Shown one piece after another: positions 22,826-31,263 of a stretch of 39,745 nt of DNA (within the stretch, counting starts at the first letter, position 1; every line of letters starts with the position of its first letter). A program made the translations under genes and the position numbers. A model generated the notes under the pieces. The model was not told the origin of the DNA. It saw only the letters and a list, made by a program, of their open reading frames with translations, and did no database searches. The stretch spans positions 1 through 39,745 of the forward strand of contig JAEEKA010000119.1 in NCBI GenBank assembly GCA_016282135.1. Reading direction: 5' to 3'. This DNA is from Oscillospiraceae bacterium (GTDB lineage: Bacteria; Bacillota; Clostridia; Oscillospirales; Oscillospiraceae).

Positions 22826-24100
22826 GTGTTTGTAGATAAAGTTAAGATATACGTCAAGGCCGGCAACGGCGGCAACGGAGCGGTGGCCTTCCACCGGGAG
22901 AAGTACGTGGCGGCCGGCGGGCCGGACGGCGGCGACGGAGGCCAGGGCGGCTCCATCATCGTGAAGGTGGACGACAATATGTCTACGCTCATGGATTTCC
23001 GCTACAAGCGCAAGTACCAGGCCCCCGCGGGCATGCCCGGCGAGGGCGGCCGCCGGATGGGCAAACGGGGAGAAAACCTGATCATCAAGGTCCCCCGGGG
23101 CACTGTCATTAAGGACGCCGAGACCGGAGCCGTGATTCAGGATATGTCCGACCTGGATGAATTTGTCCTTTGCAAGGGCGGCCGGGGCGGCTGGGGCAAC
23201 AAGCACTTTGCCACCCCCACCCGGCAGGTGCCCCGCTTTGCCAAGGCGGGTCTGCCCGGAGAGGAGCATGAGGTGGTGCTGGAGCTGAAGCTGCTGGCGG
23301 ACGTGGGCCTGGTGGGCTTCCCTAACGTGGGCAAATCCACCCTGCTTTCCGTCACCTCCAACGCCCATCCCAAGATCGCCAACTACCACTTTACCACCCT
23401 CTACCCCAATCTGGGCGTGATCTATGTGGAAGAAGGTGTGTCCTTCGTCATGGCGGACATCCCCGGCATCATCGAGGGCGCTGCCGAGGGGGCCGGCCTG
23501 GGCCACGATTTCCTGCGGCACATCGACCGCTGCCGCCTGATCGTTCACATCGTGGACGTGTCCGGCTCCGAGGACCGGGACCCGGTGGAGGATTTTGAAA
23601 AGATCAATCGGGAACTGGCGGAGTATTCCCCCGAGCTGGCATCCCGGCCCATGATTGTGGCCGCCAACAAGCTGGATCTGCTGGCCCCGGACAGCGACAA
23701 CCTGAAGCGGCTCCGCGCCCATGTGGAGGCGCAGGGGCTTGAGCTCTATGAGATTTCCGCCGGTACCACCCAGGGTACGAAGCAGCTTATGCGCACTGTT
23801 GCCAACAAGCTTCGGGACCTGCCGCCCGTCACCATCTACGAAGCCGACTATGTGAAGCCTCTGGCCGAGGCGGGCGACTCCGGGGAGCTGAGTATCCAGC
23901 ACTTTGACGATACCTGGGACGTCTCCGGTCCCTGGCTTGCCCAGCTTATCAACGACATCAACTTCGCGGACTACGAAAGCAGGATGTATTTTGACCGGCA
24001 GCTCCGCAAGTCCGGCCTGTTCGAAAAGCTGGAGGAAATGGGCATCCAGGACGGGGACACGGTTTCGATTTATGATTTTGAGTTCGATTACGAACGGTGA
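22826..24100 (+). CDS. obgE: Obg-family GTPase
   Basis: 424 residues with the full three-part Firmicute layout: Gly-rich Obg fold (MFVDKVKIYVKAGNGGNG..., residues 1-157), GTPase domain (G1 GFPNVGKST 164-172, G3 DIPG, G4 NKLD), and the C-terminal OCT domain. It works in 50S subunit assembly and stress control. The start is GTG at 22826, with GGAGG nine bases upstream; a more upstream ATG would add non-conserved residues. It follows rpmA as in many Firmicutes, but here a terminator and an 89-bp repeat separate them. Confidence 0.96.
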   Translation: MFVDKVKIYVKAGNGGNGAVAFHREKYVAAGGPDGGDGGQGGSIIVKVDDNMSTLMDFRYKRKYQAPAGMPGEGGRRMGKRGENLIIKVPRGTVIKDAETGAVIQDMSDLDEFVLCKGGRGGWGNKHFATPTRQVPRFAKAGLPGEEHEVVLELKLLADVGLVGFPNVGKSTLLSVTSNAHPKIANYHFTTLYPNLGVIYVEEGVSFVMADIPGIIEGAAEGAGLGHDFLRHIDRCRLIVHIVDVSGSEDRDPVEDFEKINRELAEYSPELASRPMIVAANKLDLLAPDSDNLKRLRAHVEAQGLELYEISAGTTQGTKQLMRTVANKLRDLPPVTIYEADYVKPLAEAGDSGELSIQHFDDTWDVSGPWLAQLINDINFADYESRMYFDRQLRKSGLFEKLEEMGIQDGDTVSIYDFEFDYER

Positions 24101-24410
24101 TTTCAATTGACAATTGACAGGTTGCAAGTGACAATTTGCACTTTTCTGTAGTCAGCGTAACCGCAAAAAGTTTACACCGTAGGGACGAGCAGTGCTCGTC
24201 CGCGTTTGCGAAGCAAACAATTGCCCGGCAGGGCAATCCAGCCGCTGTCAATGTCGGAAGCGGGGTGGATTTGCCTCCGGCAAATTGCATTCGGAACGAA
24301 TGCCGGACAAGCGATGCTTGCCCCTACGTCAGGTTTCGAATGTTGCGCCCGAAGGGGGCGGCGTCCCCGACACTCTGAACGTTTGACAAGTTACAAGTGT
24401 GGTGCTTTGT
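24101..24410. repeat. Mosaic of short hairpins with three-base loops
   Basis: No gene. CAATTGACAATTGACA-type repeats (24103-24140) come first. A row of hairpins follows: 24183-24201 (GGACGAGCA-G-TGCTCGTCC), 24204-24218 (GTTTGC-GAA-GCAAAC), 24221-24236 (TTGCCC-GGCA-GGGCAA), 24270-24284 (TTTGCC-TCC-GGCAAA), 24287-24303 (GCATTCG-GAA-CGAATGC) and 24308-24320 (CAAGC-GAT-GCTTG). The stretch 24267-24293 is the inverted copy of 396-422 with one mismatch in 27 bases. Confidence 0.75.
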
Positions 24411-24453
24411 AAAAAAATACCAGGACGGCTTCCGGTGGCGGAAATCGTCCTGG
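24411..24453 (-). terminator. Terminator of the small membrane-protein gene
   Basis: Stem CCAGGACG (24420-24427) with CGTCCTGG (24446-24453), followed on the minus strand by TATTTTTTT. It lies 13 bases after the stop codon at 24467. Confidence 0.8.
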
Positions 24454-24466
24454 TTTTCTGTTGGCG

Positions 24467-25018
24467 TTAATGGTTCCGCGGGTCGGCGGTGAATGGTTTG
24501 ATGTCGGTGAATTGTTTGCAGAAGGCCAGAATTTCTGGCCCGCTGAGCAAATAAGCTCGTTCGTCAAACGTGATGAAAGCGCAGCGTCCCTTGGACTTTT
24601 TAACTTTTTCCCGGTTCGACTTTGTGCAAACGAAATCGGAAAAATACAGAGAATAGTACTGGCTGATGCCGATGCCGCCGCCATAAGAAAAGCCGAAATC
24701 CTGGATTTCGTCCCAAGTCAATGAAAAAGTGACTTTGCCTTTTTTGCTGACGCAAGCGACGCCGGAGGCGTAGATGACAAAATCATCGCGTCTCTTTTTG
24801 TACCTAAATGATAAGGCAAGAAAGTAGCTTGCAATCCATAAACAGCAAAATAACGTTGCCGTGGCAATATCAGCAAAGAAAACACCGCCATGCAGAGACC
24901 GGTGAACCAAAAAACCAAAGAAAACGCCAAAGCAGAGGGAAAGTGAAAAACTAATCGGGGGCACCGGGGGTTTTATGTAGATCTCGCTGGTTCCAACAGT
25001 AACTTTGGTATGAAACAT
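24467..25018 (-). CDS. Small membrane protein with PH-like C-terminal domain
   Basis: 183 residues; not recognised with certainty. Two membrane segments (about 22-42 and 50-72) are followed by a soluble C-terminal domain of about 100 residues whose pattern (FVIYASGVACVSKKG, then LTWDEIQDFGFS) resembles bacterial PH-like/YcxB domains. These are small membrane proteins of largely unknown role. The ATG at 25018 is chosen because GGAGG lies eight bases before it; the ATG at 25024 would be only two bases away. A G/C hairpin without a U run separates it from the YitT-family gene. Confidence 0.6.
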   Translation of the reverse strand: MFHTKVTVGTSEIYIKPPVPPISFSLSLCFGVFFGFLVHRSLHGGVFFADIATATLFCCLWIASYFLALSFRYKKRRDDFVIYASGVACVSKKGKVTFSLTWDEIQDFGFSYGGGIGISQYYSLYFSDFVCTKSNREKVKKSKGRCAFITFDERAYLLSGPEILAFCKQFTDIKPFTADPRNH

Positions 25019-25035
25019 TTTCATCGCCTCCGAAG

Positions 25036-25068
25036 CAGGGACGGCCCTCGTTTTGGGGGCCGTCCCTG
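25036..25068 (-). terminator. G/C-rich hairpin after the YitT-family gene
   Basis: CAGGGACGGCC (25036-25046) pairs with GGCCGTCCCTG (25058-25068); the loop is 11 bases. It lies six bases after the YitT-family stop on the minus strand and has no U run. It may be a weak terminator, an attenuator or a repeat of the GGGACGG family. Confidence 0.5.
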
Positions 25069-25074
25069 TTGCAA

Positions 25075-26046
25075 TCAGTTGGAGTCCGGGTCCAGGAAGC
25101 CCTTGCCGTAGGCTTCGTCCACGGTGGAGAGCAGGACGATCGCCTTCGGGTCTACGCTGTTGATGATCCGGCGGGCGTGGGTGATTTCCACCTTGGAGCA
25201 GACCACCATCAGCATCTGGTGGGTCTGGCCGGTGTAGGCGCCCTTCACGTCCAGCAGGGTCGCCCCGCGGTTTATTTCCTGCATGATCTGCTTGGAGATG
25301 TCCTGGGCCTTGTCGCTGACCACCTGAAGCATCCGGCGGGAACCGGAGCCGTACATCAGCTTGTCGATCATGGTGGTGGAGACGAAAGTGAAGAGAATGC
25401 CGTAGAGCACGGCGTCGATGTTGTAGGAGCCGTCGCCCTTGAAGACAAGGCCGCCAAGCAGAATCACCGAGCCGTCCACCAGAATGGAGATGGTGCCGAT
25501 GGACAGATGGGGCCGCAGCTTTCGGATGCTCATGATGACGAAGTCCGAGCCGCCGGTGGAGGAGCCGGGAATGTAGATCAGCGCCAGGCCGATACCGTAG
25601 AGGGCGCCGCCGAAGAGGGCGGTCAGCAGAGGATTGGTTTGCGCCTGGGGATAGAAGCCTAAGTGGGGGATCAGGAAGTCAATGAAAATGTTTGAGATAA
25701 TCAAGCTCTTCACGGACTTGAAGAAGAACACCCGCCCCAAGAACAGGAAGCAGAATAGTGCAATAGGAATGTTGATGCAGTTGATGATGGCACCGATGCC
25801 AAGACCGGGCAGGTTTTCCTCTGTGAAGTGGTGGATGATCATGGCCATACCGGTGATGCCGCCGGGGACAAAGGGGGCATGATCTGCAAAGTACACCACG
25901 CCCATGGCAAAGAGGAAGCTGCCCACCAGGTCATGGATGAGGTCCCGGGCAAAGGTTTTCCAGCCGTACTTGTGGTAGTATTCCAGAACGCCCTGATCCT
26001 GCTTGAAGCTGGTGATCATCTTTTTGATGAAGCGATTGTCAGACAT
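25075..26046 (-). CDS. YitT-family membrane protein (DUF2179 tail)
   Basis: 323 residues: a cytoplasmic N-terminus, about six membrane segments (residues 40-240), and a C-terminal DUF2179 domain. Family signatures are VPGGITGMAMIIHH near residue 65, IPGSSTGGSDFVIM around 165, and the tail VVCSKVEITHARRIINSVDPKA. The transported substrate is unknown for most members. The ATG at 26046 follows GGAGGG; an upstream GTG would overlap that site. It starts 22 bases after the proS stop, so it is probably co-transcribed with proS. Confidence 0.9.
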   Translation of the reverse strand: MSDNRFIKKMITSFKQDQGVLEYYHKYGWKTFARDLIHDLVGSFLFAMGVVYFADHAPFVPGGITGMAMIIHHFTEENLPGLGIGAIINCINIPIALFCFLFLGRVFFFKSVKSLIISNIFIDFLIPHLGFYPQAQTNPLLTALFGGALYGIGLALIYIPGSSTGGSDFVIMSIRKLRPHLSIGTISILVDGSVILLGGLVFKGDGSYNIDAVLYGILFTFVSTTMIDKLMYGSGSRRMLQVVSDKAQDISKQIMQEINRGATLLDVKGAYTGQTHQMLMVVCSKVEITHARRIINSVDPKAIVLLSTVDEAYGKGFLDPDSN

Positions 26047-26067
26047 TGCCGCTGTTCCCTCCACGCA

Positions 26068-27516
26068 TCAATAGGCCACGCCCCAGAGGATGGAGGTCAC
26101 AGCCTTCCGGCCGCAGACGGGGCAAACGTCGTCAAGGTGTTCCTGGGCAAAGGGCATGCAGCGGGAGGACATACCGGCCTCTTCCTTCATCTTGATTTCG
26201 CAGGCCTCGTCGCCGCACCACATGGTCTTGATGAAGCCGCCGTGCTCCTCCTGGAGGGCTTTGGCCTCAGCCAGGGAGTGAGCCTCGTAGATGTGCTCCT
26301 CCAGGTTCTTCTTGGCCCGGGCAAAGAGTCCGTCATGGACGGCCTGCAGCAGCTCGGAAACCTTGGCCTCCAGCTCGTCCACGGAGACCATGACCTTCTC
26401 GCTGTTGTCCCGGCGGACCAGGACGCACTGGTTGTTCTCCATGTCCCGGGGGCCCATTTCCAGACGCAGGGGCACGCCCTTCATCTCGTACTCGGCACAC
26501 TTCCAGCCCAGGGAGTTGTCGGAGACGTCGATCCTGGCCCGGACGCCTGCTGCCAGCAGCCGATCCATCAGAGCTGTTGCGCCCTCAATGACGCCGGGCT
26601 TATGCTGGGCCACGGGAACCACGATGACCTGGATGGGGGCGATCTTCGGGGGCAGAACCAGACCGTTGTTGTCGCCGTGGGTCATGATGATGCCGCCGAT
26701 GAGCCGGGTGGACACGCCCCAGGAGGTCTGGAAGGGGTTGACCCGCTGGTTATCCTTGGAGGTGAAGGTGATGTCGAAGGCCTTGGCGAAGCCGTCGCCG
26801 AAGAAGTGGGAGGTGCCCGCCTGGAGGGCCTTGCGGTCGTGCATCATGCACTCGATGGTGTAGGTGGCCTCCGCGCCGTTGAACTTCTCCTTCTCGGTCT
26901 TGCGGCCCCGGGTGACGGGCATAGCCAGCACGTTCTCGCAGAAGTCGGCGTAGACGTTCAGCATGCGGATGGTGAACTCCTGGGCCTCCTCGGCGGTGGC
27001 GTGCATGGTGTGACCCTCCTGCCACAGGAATTCCCGGTGGCGCAGGAAGGGCCGGGAGGTCTTCTCCCAGCGGAGCACGGAGCACCACTGGTTATAGAGC
27101 TTGGGCAGGTCCCGGTGGGATTGAATGACGTTCTTGTAGTGCTCGCAGAACAGGGTCTCGGAGGTGGGCCGGATGCAGAGCTTTTCCTCCAGCTTATCGT
27201 TGCCGCCCAGGGTGACCCAGGCGCACTCGGGAGCGAAGCCCTCCACGTGATCCTTTTCCTTTTGCAGCAGGGACTCGGGAATCAGCATGGGCATATAGAC
27301 GTTTTCCACGCCGTTCTTTTTGAACTCCGCGTCCAGAACGTGCTGAATGTTCTCCCAGATGGCGTAGCCGTAGGGACGGTAGATGAACAGACCCTTGACG
27401 GAGGAGTAGTCAATGAGCTGGGCCTTGGTACACACGTCGGTGAACCACTGGGCGAAATCCACCTCCATGTCGGTGATCTGTTCTACTTTCTTTTCCATTT
27501 TTTTATCGTTTGCCAT
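26068..27516 (-). CDS. proS: Prolyl-tRNA synthetase, type 3 (archaeal-style)
   Basis: 482 residues. It charges tRNA-Pro with proline. Class II motifs are clear: motif 1 around [15 protein letters not shown], motif 2 as [22 protein letters not shown], and motif 3 with [16 protein letters not shown]. The usual bacterial editing insert is absent, and the C-terminus has the zinc-binding Cys pairs (CGDEAC and CPVCG) and ends in Tyr, which is the type 3 layout found in archaea, eukaryotes and some Firmicutes. An extended -10 promoter is upstream; no T-box motif is visible. Confidence 0.96.
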   Translation of the reverse strand: MANDKKMEKKVEQITDMEVDFAQWFTDVCTKAQLIDYSSVKGLFIYRPYGYAIWENIQHVLDAEFKKNGVENVYMPMLIPESLLQKEKDHVEGFAPECAWVTLGGNDKLEEKLCIRPTSETLFCEHYKNVIQSHRDLPKLYNQWCSVLRWEKTSRPFLRHREFLWQEGHTMHATAEEAQEFTIRMLNVYADFCENVLAMPVTRGRKTEKEKFNGAEATYTIECMMHDRKALQAGTSHFFGDGFAKAFDITFTSKDNQRVNPFQTSWGVSTRLIGGIIMTHGDNNGLVLPPKIAPIQVIVVPVAQHKPGVIEGATALMDRLLAAGVRARIDVSDNSLGWKCAEYEMKGVPLRLEMGPRDMENNQCVLVRRDNSEKVMVSVDELEAKVSELLQAVHDGLFARAKKNLEEHIYEAHSLAEAKALQEEHGGFIKTMWCGDEACEIKMKEEAGMSSRCMPFAQEHLDDVCPVCGRKAVTSILWGVAY

Positions 27517-27555
27517 TTCTGTGTCTTCCTTTCAGCGGCTTATTATGTGTCCTAT

Positions 27556-27564
27556 ATTATATCA
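27556..27564 (-). promoter_or_regulatory. Extended -10 promoter of proS
   Basis: On the minus strand TGATATAAT is a TGn-TATAAT extended -10 box, about 40 bases before the proS ATG. A TTGACA just upstream is too close (seven bases) to act as its -35 box. Confidence 0.6.
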
Positions 27565-27593
27565 CATCTGTCAAGCCCCGGCATAGGATAAAT

Positions 27594-27618
27594 CGGGGCC
27601 CGCAAAGCGGGTCCCGAT
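27594..27618. repeat. Hairpin between divergent proS and small-ORF genes
   Basis: TCGGGGCCCGC and GCGGGTCCCGA around AAA (about 27592-27619) form an 11-bp stem with one mismatch. It lies upstream of both promoters or starts and has no U run; its function is unknown. Confidence 0.5.
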
Positions 27619-27655
27619 CGTTCTTTCCAACAAACCCTCTTGGAGGGAGGCCGAT

Positions 27656-27823
27656 ATGGTTCCAGTCACAATTGTACTTGACGATATCACTGCGGAGTTT
27701 TACGCCCGGGTGGCGGAGGCTGCCGATCGCCCCGTGGAAACGGTGCTGGCCAACGCCCTGTTCAAGCTGGCGGGGGAGCTGTCTTTGCACGCCCTGGCCC
27801 GGGCGGTGCAGACGGAGGAGTAG
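27656..27823 (+). CDS. 55-residue ribbon-helix-helix-like small protein
   Basis: An ATG at 27656 preceded by GGAGGGAGG (27642-27650) opens 55 codons to TAG. The product has a short beta strand (VPVTIVLDD, 2-10) and two helices (TAEFYARVAEAADRP 12-26; VETVLANALFKLAGEL 27-42), the pattern of a ribbon-helix-helix DNA-binding domain such as an antitoxin or small repressor. No toxin gene follows; the downstream 260 bases are repeats. A self-regulating lone repressor or an orphan antitoxin are possibilities. A strong ribosome site and clean codon use support a real gene. Confidence 0.6.
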   Translation: MVPVTIVLDDITAEFYARVAEAADRPVETVLANALFKLAGELSLHALARAVQTEE

Positions 27824-28089
27824 GCCCCGCAGCGACCCGGCCCGGGCAGCGGCGCACAGTGTGCGCCACGGCAACGGGCGTAGGGACGTCTCTTTTGTGC
27901 CGTCCGCTTACCTACACTGGGTGGAGATACCAAGGGGCGGGACACGCGGATTCTTCGCTGCGCCGCGAAGCAAGTCCTTTAGGGCGATCAGAATGACAGG
28001 CGGGGAGAGCTGTAGGGGGCGGCGTCTCAACGCCCCGATCTTTTCTGGTTCGGATGCCTGCGGGCCGGCGGGGACGCCGGCCTCTGCCA
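27824..28089. repeat. Palindromic repeats after the small ORF
   Basis: GGCGCACA-G-TGTGCGCC (27851-27867), a GTAGGGACG...CGTCC-type unit (about 27881-27903), a CAGAATGACAGG fragment (27989) also found near 8124, and GGGGCGGCGTCTCAACGCCCC (about 28016-28037). No gene is visible. Confidence 0.65.
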
Positions 28090-31000
28090 CTATACCATCA
28101 CCCGCAGGCTGCTGCCCTGGGGCCCATTTTTCACCACGATCTTCTGGGGAATGCTGGCGCTGAGCTTGTCCACGTGGGAGATGATTCCCACCAGCCGATC
28201 CCCCTGGGTCAGATCGTTCAGCACGGCCAGGGCGTTGTCCAGCATGTCGTCGTCCAGGCTGCCGAAGCCCTCGTCGATAAACAGGGCTTCCAGCTTTATC
28301 CCCCCCGCATGGCTCTGGACTACGTCCGACAGGCCCAGGGCCAAGGCCAGAGAGGTGTAGAAGGCCTCGCCGCCGGAGAGACTGGCGGAGGGCCGGCGCT
28401 TGCCGGTGCTCAGATCCAGCACCTCGATTTCCAGCCCGGCCTTGGCGCTGGCCCGGTCGGTCTCGGTTTTGTGTTCCAGCTGGTAGCGGCCGCCGCTGAT
28501 CCGATCCAGGCGGCGGTTTGCCATTTCCAGGATGTCCCGGAACACCGCGCCCATGACGTAGCGCTCAAAGCTCAGCTTGCCGCCCTGCGCTGTAGTCCCC
28601 ACGGCCAGGGTGCCCAGCGTTTCCAGCCGGGCCCAGGCGGCGTCTGTGGCGGCCAGAGCCCTCAAGCGCTCTTTGGCCTGATCCCGGACCCGGACTGTGC
28701 TTTCCAGCCATTGCCCCAGGCTCCGGCTCTGCTGCCGGAGGGCCTGACAGGCGGCTTCTGATTCTCCAAAGGTTTGATCCAGCGTGTCCAGCTCTGCCCG
28801 TTCCCGGCCGGCGGTCTGCTCTGTCAGCTCCCGCACCGCCTCTGCCGTGGCCTTGCGGTCGTGGGCAAAGTCTGACAGGGCGGCCTGCTCCCGACGCAGC
28901 CAGAGCTCCGGCTCCATGCCCCGGCAGGGGAGAAGAGCATCGGTCACGGCGGAGGCATCGGCAAAGCCGGTCTCTGCCAGGGCTGCGTGGGCGGCCTCTG
29001 CCGCGGCGGCTGCAGCGGTTGTTTGGGCTTCCAGATTCTCCCGAGCCACACTGCGCTGGCCGTTGACGATGTCCAGGGCTCCCTTGGCCTGCTTTTCCCG
29101 GGATTCATGGGTGGTGAGCAGATTGCACACCCTTGCGTTTTCTTCCTGCAAGGCTCTGGACTCTGCCTGCACAGCCGCCTCGTTTTCATAATGCAGTCTG
29201 CTTCGGAGGTCTTCGACGCTCTGCTTGGCGGCGCTCAGGGTCTTTTCCCGCTCTGTCAGGGCGGCCCGGACCCGATCCGCCTCCGCCCGGGTTTCTTCCA
29301 GAGCCCTGTCCGTGCCGGGCAGGGCGGCCCGGAGCTTGTCCCGCTCCGCCGCGGCGGCCCGGGCGGCGTCCAGAGCGGCCTTTGCCTGGGCGCTGGCCTG
29401 TTTCGCTTCGGCCTCCGCCTGATCCAGCCAGCCGGGAGCAGAAAGGATTTCCCAGCTTTCGCAGTCCGGGCGGAGGGTCATGGTATAGCTCACCAGCAGC
29501 TCCCGCTTGGAGAGAAGCTGACTTCTGGCCTTGTCCAACAGTTCTTTTTTGCTCTGCCGGTCCTGCTCCAAAGCCTCCGCCTGGGCCTTGGCGGCGTCCA
29601 CGGCCTCCTGGGCCGGGATCTCCGGGCCGGAGTCCGCCAATCGGGGCAGATCCTCCGGCTTCAACTCCGTCCCGCAGACGGGACAGTGACCCGCTCCCGC
29701 CGATTGAATATCCCGGCGAAGCTCCGACGCCAGCAGCCCTGCCTGCCCCGCCAAAAAGCGGCGGTAGAGCTCGTCATAGCGGTCCTTGGCGGCCAGCACC
29801 GATTCCGTGAACTGCCGGAAGCTCTCTTCCTGTCCGGCAATGGCGGCGGCCCGGTCCTCCAATTTCCGATATTGCTCCTGGACCCCGCCGATCCCGGCCA
29901 GGGCGGTGTAGATTTTCCCAGCTTCCGTAGCCCGCCGCAGGCATTGATCTGCCCGCAGATCCACGTCCTCCATCCCGGCCATGGTCTCGGAGAGGGACTT
30001 CCGCCGGGCCTCCAGGGCTTCCAGCTCCCGGGTCACGGCGGTCTGCCGATCCAGGCAGACTTGCCGATCCGCCTCTGCCTTGGCGTGGGCTTCCCGGGCT
30101 TGTTTCAGGGCGGCAAACAGTTCCAACTGCTTCCCCAGCTCCACCCGCCGGGCGGCGATTTCCTCCTTCCGGACAGTGAGAGCCTCGTCGGCCTTCCGGT
30201 CCTCCTGGGCGTGTTGGAGGGCTTCTTCCTTCACAACAGCCAGCTTTTCCAGCTTTTCCAGGGCTTTCCGGGTGGTATCCCGCTCCCGGACGGTGCGTTC
30301 CGCCTCCCGCAGGGCGGGCATGACCCGGTGCAGGGCCAGCTCCGCCCGGTCGCAGGCTGCCTGCCGGGCGGCCATTTCCTCCGCCTGCGCATCCAGATGG
30401 GCAAGCCGTTCCCTGCCGGCCTGGAGCCGGTCCAGGGCTTCGTTCAGGGCCTTGCCCTCGGTCTTTTGCACCAGCAGACTGTCCCGCTGCTGCTCCGCCT
30501 GCCGAAGCTGCGCCTCCAAAGCGTCCCACCGGGCCTTGCCTTTGGCTGCCAGAGCCTCCAGGTTTTCGGCCAGGTCCGGACTGCCGGGCAGGAAGCGGGC
30601 GGGGTCCTCCTCCGGGGGCAGGATCAGCTGATGCTCCAGCAGGTTTTTTAGCTGCTCCCGATCCGTGCTCCGCAGGTTTTCCAGCTTTCGCCAGGCGCCC
30701 TCCAAAAGCCGCTGATACCAGACGTAGGAGGAGCTGTCAAAGAGCTTGCCCAGAATTTCATTTTTCTTTTCGCTGTCGGCCTTCAAAAAGTCCCGGAATT
30801 CCCCCTGGGCCAGCATGACGATCTTCCGGAACTGTTCCGCGTTCAGACCCAGCAGCTCCTCACAGGCCGCGCTGACCTTGGTGGCCCCCTCTACGGGAAC
30901 CAGGCCGTCGCCCTGGAGAGTGGCGGAGAGGAGCGGGTCGCCGTAGCCGCCGTCGCCCTTTCGCTTTTTGGGGAAGCGGACGGACCGGGCGACGGTGAAG

Positions 31001-31263
31001 GTTCTGCCCCCCTGAGAGAAGCTCAGCTTTACCTCTGTGGCCACGGATTTTTCCGTCAGGTCGCAGTGCATCATCTCCGGGGTGCGGTCCTTGCCGCTGG
31101 CCTTGCCGTAGAGGGCAAAGACGATGCCGTCGAAGATGGTGGTCTTTCCGGCACCGGTGTCACCGGAGATCAGATACAGGCCATTTTCCAGCCGGTCAAA
31201 GTTCACGACGGTATGGGCGGCGTAGGAGCCGAAGGCCGTCATTTCCAGTTTCAGCGGTCTCAT
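28090..31263 (-). CDS. sbcC: SbcC exonuclease ATPase subunit
   Basis: 1057 residues, an SMC-like protein working with SbcD (Mre11-type nuclease) on hairpins and blocked DNA ends. Walker A is GDTGAGKTT at 34-42. Two long coiled coils, rich in Glu, Ala, Arg and Gln, flank the zinc hook CPVC at residues 527-530, which joins two dimers. The ABC signature SASLSGGEAFYTSLALALG and Walker B LEALFIDEGFGSLD are at the C-terminus. The ATG overlaps the sbcD stop in ATGA. In a region rich in inverted repeats, its hairpin-cutting role is relevant. Confidence 0.96.
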   Translation of the reverse strand: MRPLKLEMTAFGSYAAHTVVNFDRLENGLYLISGDTGAGKTTIFDGIVFALYGKASGKDRTPEMMHCDLTEKSVATEVKLSFSQGGRTFTVARSVRFPKKRKGDGGYGDPLLSATLQGDGLVPVEGATKVSAACEELLGLNAEQFRKIVMLAQGEFRDFLKADSEKKNEILGKLFDSSSYVWYQRLLEGAWRKLENLRSTDREQLKNLLEHQLILPPEEDPARFLPGSPDLAENLEALAAKGKARWDALEAQLRQAEQQRDSLLVQKTEGKALNEALDRLQAGRERLAHLDAQAEEMAARQAACDRAELALHRVMPALREAERTVRERDTTRKALEKLEKLAVVKEEALQHAQEDRKADEALTVRKEEIAARRVELGKQLELFAALKQAREAHAKAEADRQVCLDRQTAVTRELEALEARRKSLSETMAGMEDVDLRADQCLRRATEAGKIYTALAGIGGVQEQYRKLEDRAAAIAGQEESFRQFTESVLAAKDRYDELYRRFLAGQAGLLASELRRDIQSAGAGHCPVCGTELKPEDLPRLADSGPEIPAQEAVDAAKAQAEALEQDRQSKKELLDKARSQLLSKRELLVSYTMTLRPDCESWEILSAPGWLDQAEAEAKQASAQAKAALDAARAAAAERDKLRAALPGTDRALEETRAEADRVRAALTEREKTLSAAKQSVEDLRSRLHYENEAAVQAESRALQEENARVCNLLTTHESREKQAKGALDIVNGQRSVARENLEAQTTAAAAAAEAAHAALAETGFADASAVTDALLPCRGMEPELWLRREQAALSDFAHDRKATAEAVRELTEQTAGRERAELDTLDQTFGESEAACQALRQQSRSLGQWLESTVRVRDQAKERLRALAATDAAWARLETLGTLAVGTTAQGGKLSFERYVMGAVFRDILEMANRRLDRISGGRYQLEHKTETDRASAKAGLEIEVLDLSTGKRRPSASLSGGEAFYTSLALALGLSDVVQSHAGGIKLEALFIDEGFGSLDDDMLDNALAVLNDLTQGDRLVGIISHVDKLSASIPQKIVVKNGPQGSSLRVMV

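Noticed and set aside
27592-27619. Intrinsic terminator between proS and the small ORF
   Set aside because: Good stem but no U run on either strand, and no gene ends here.
27517-27655. T-box leader before proS
   Set aside because: No T-box sequence (TGGnACCGCG-like) or terminator/antiterminator pair is seen; the promoter is only about 40 bases from the start codon.
27656-27823. Toxin-antitoxin pair with the small ribbon-helix-helix-like protein
   Set aside because: No partner gene follows or precedes on the same strand; the next 260 bases are repeats.
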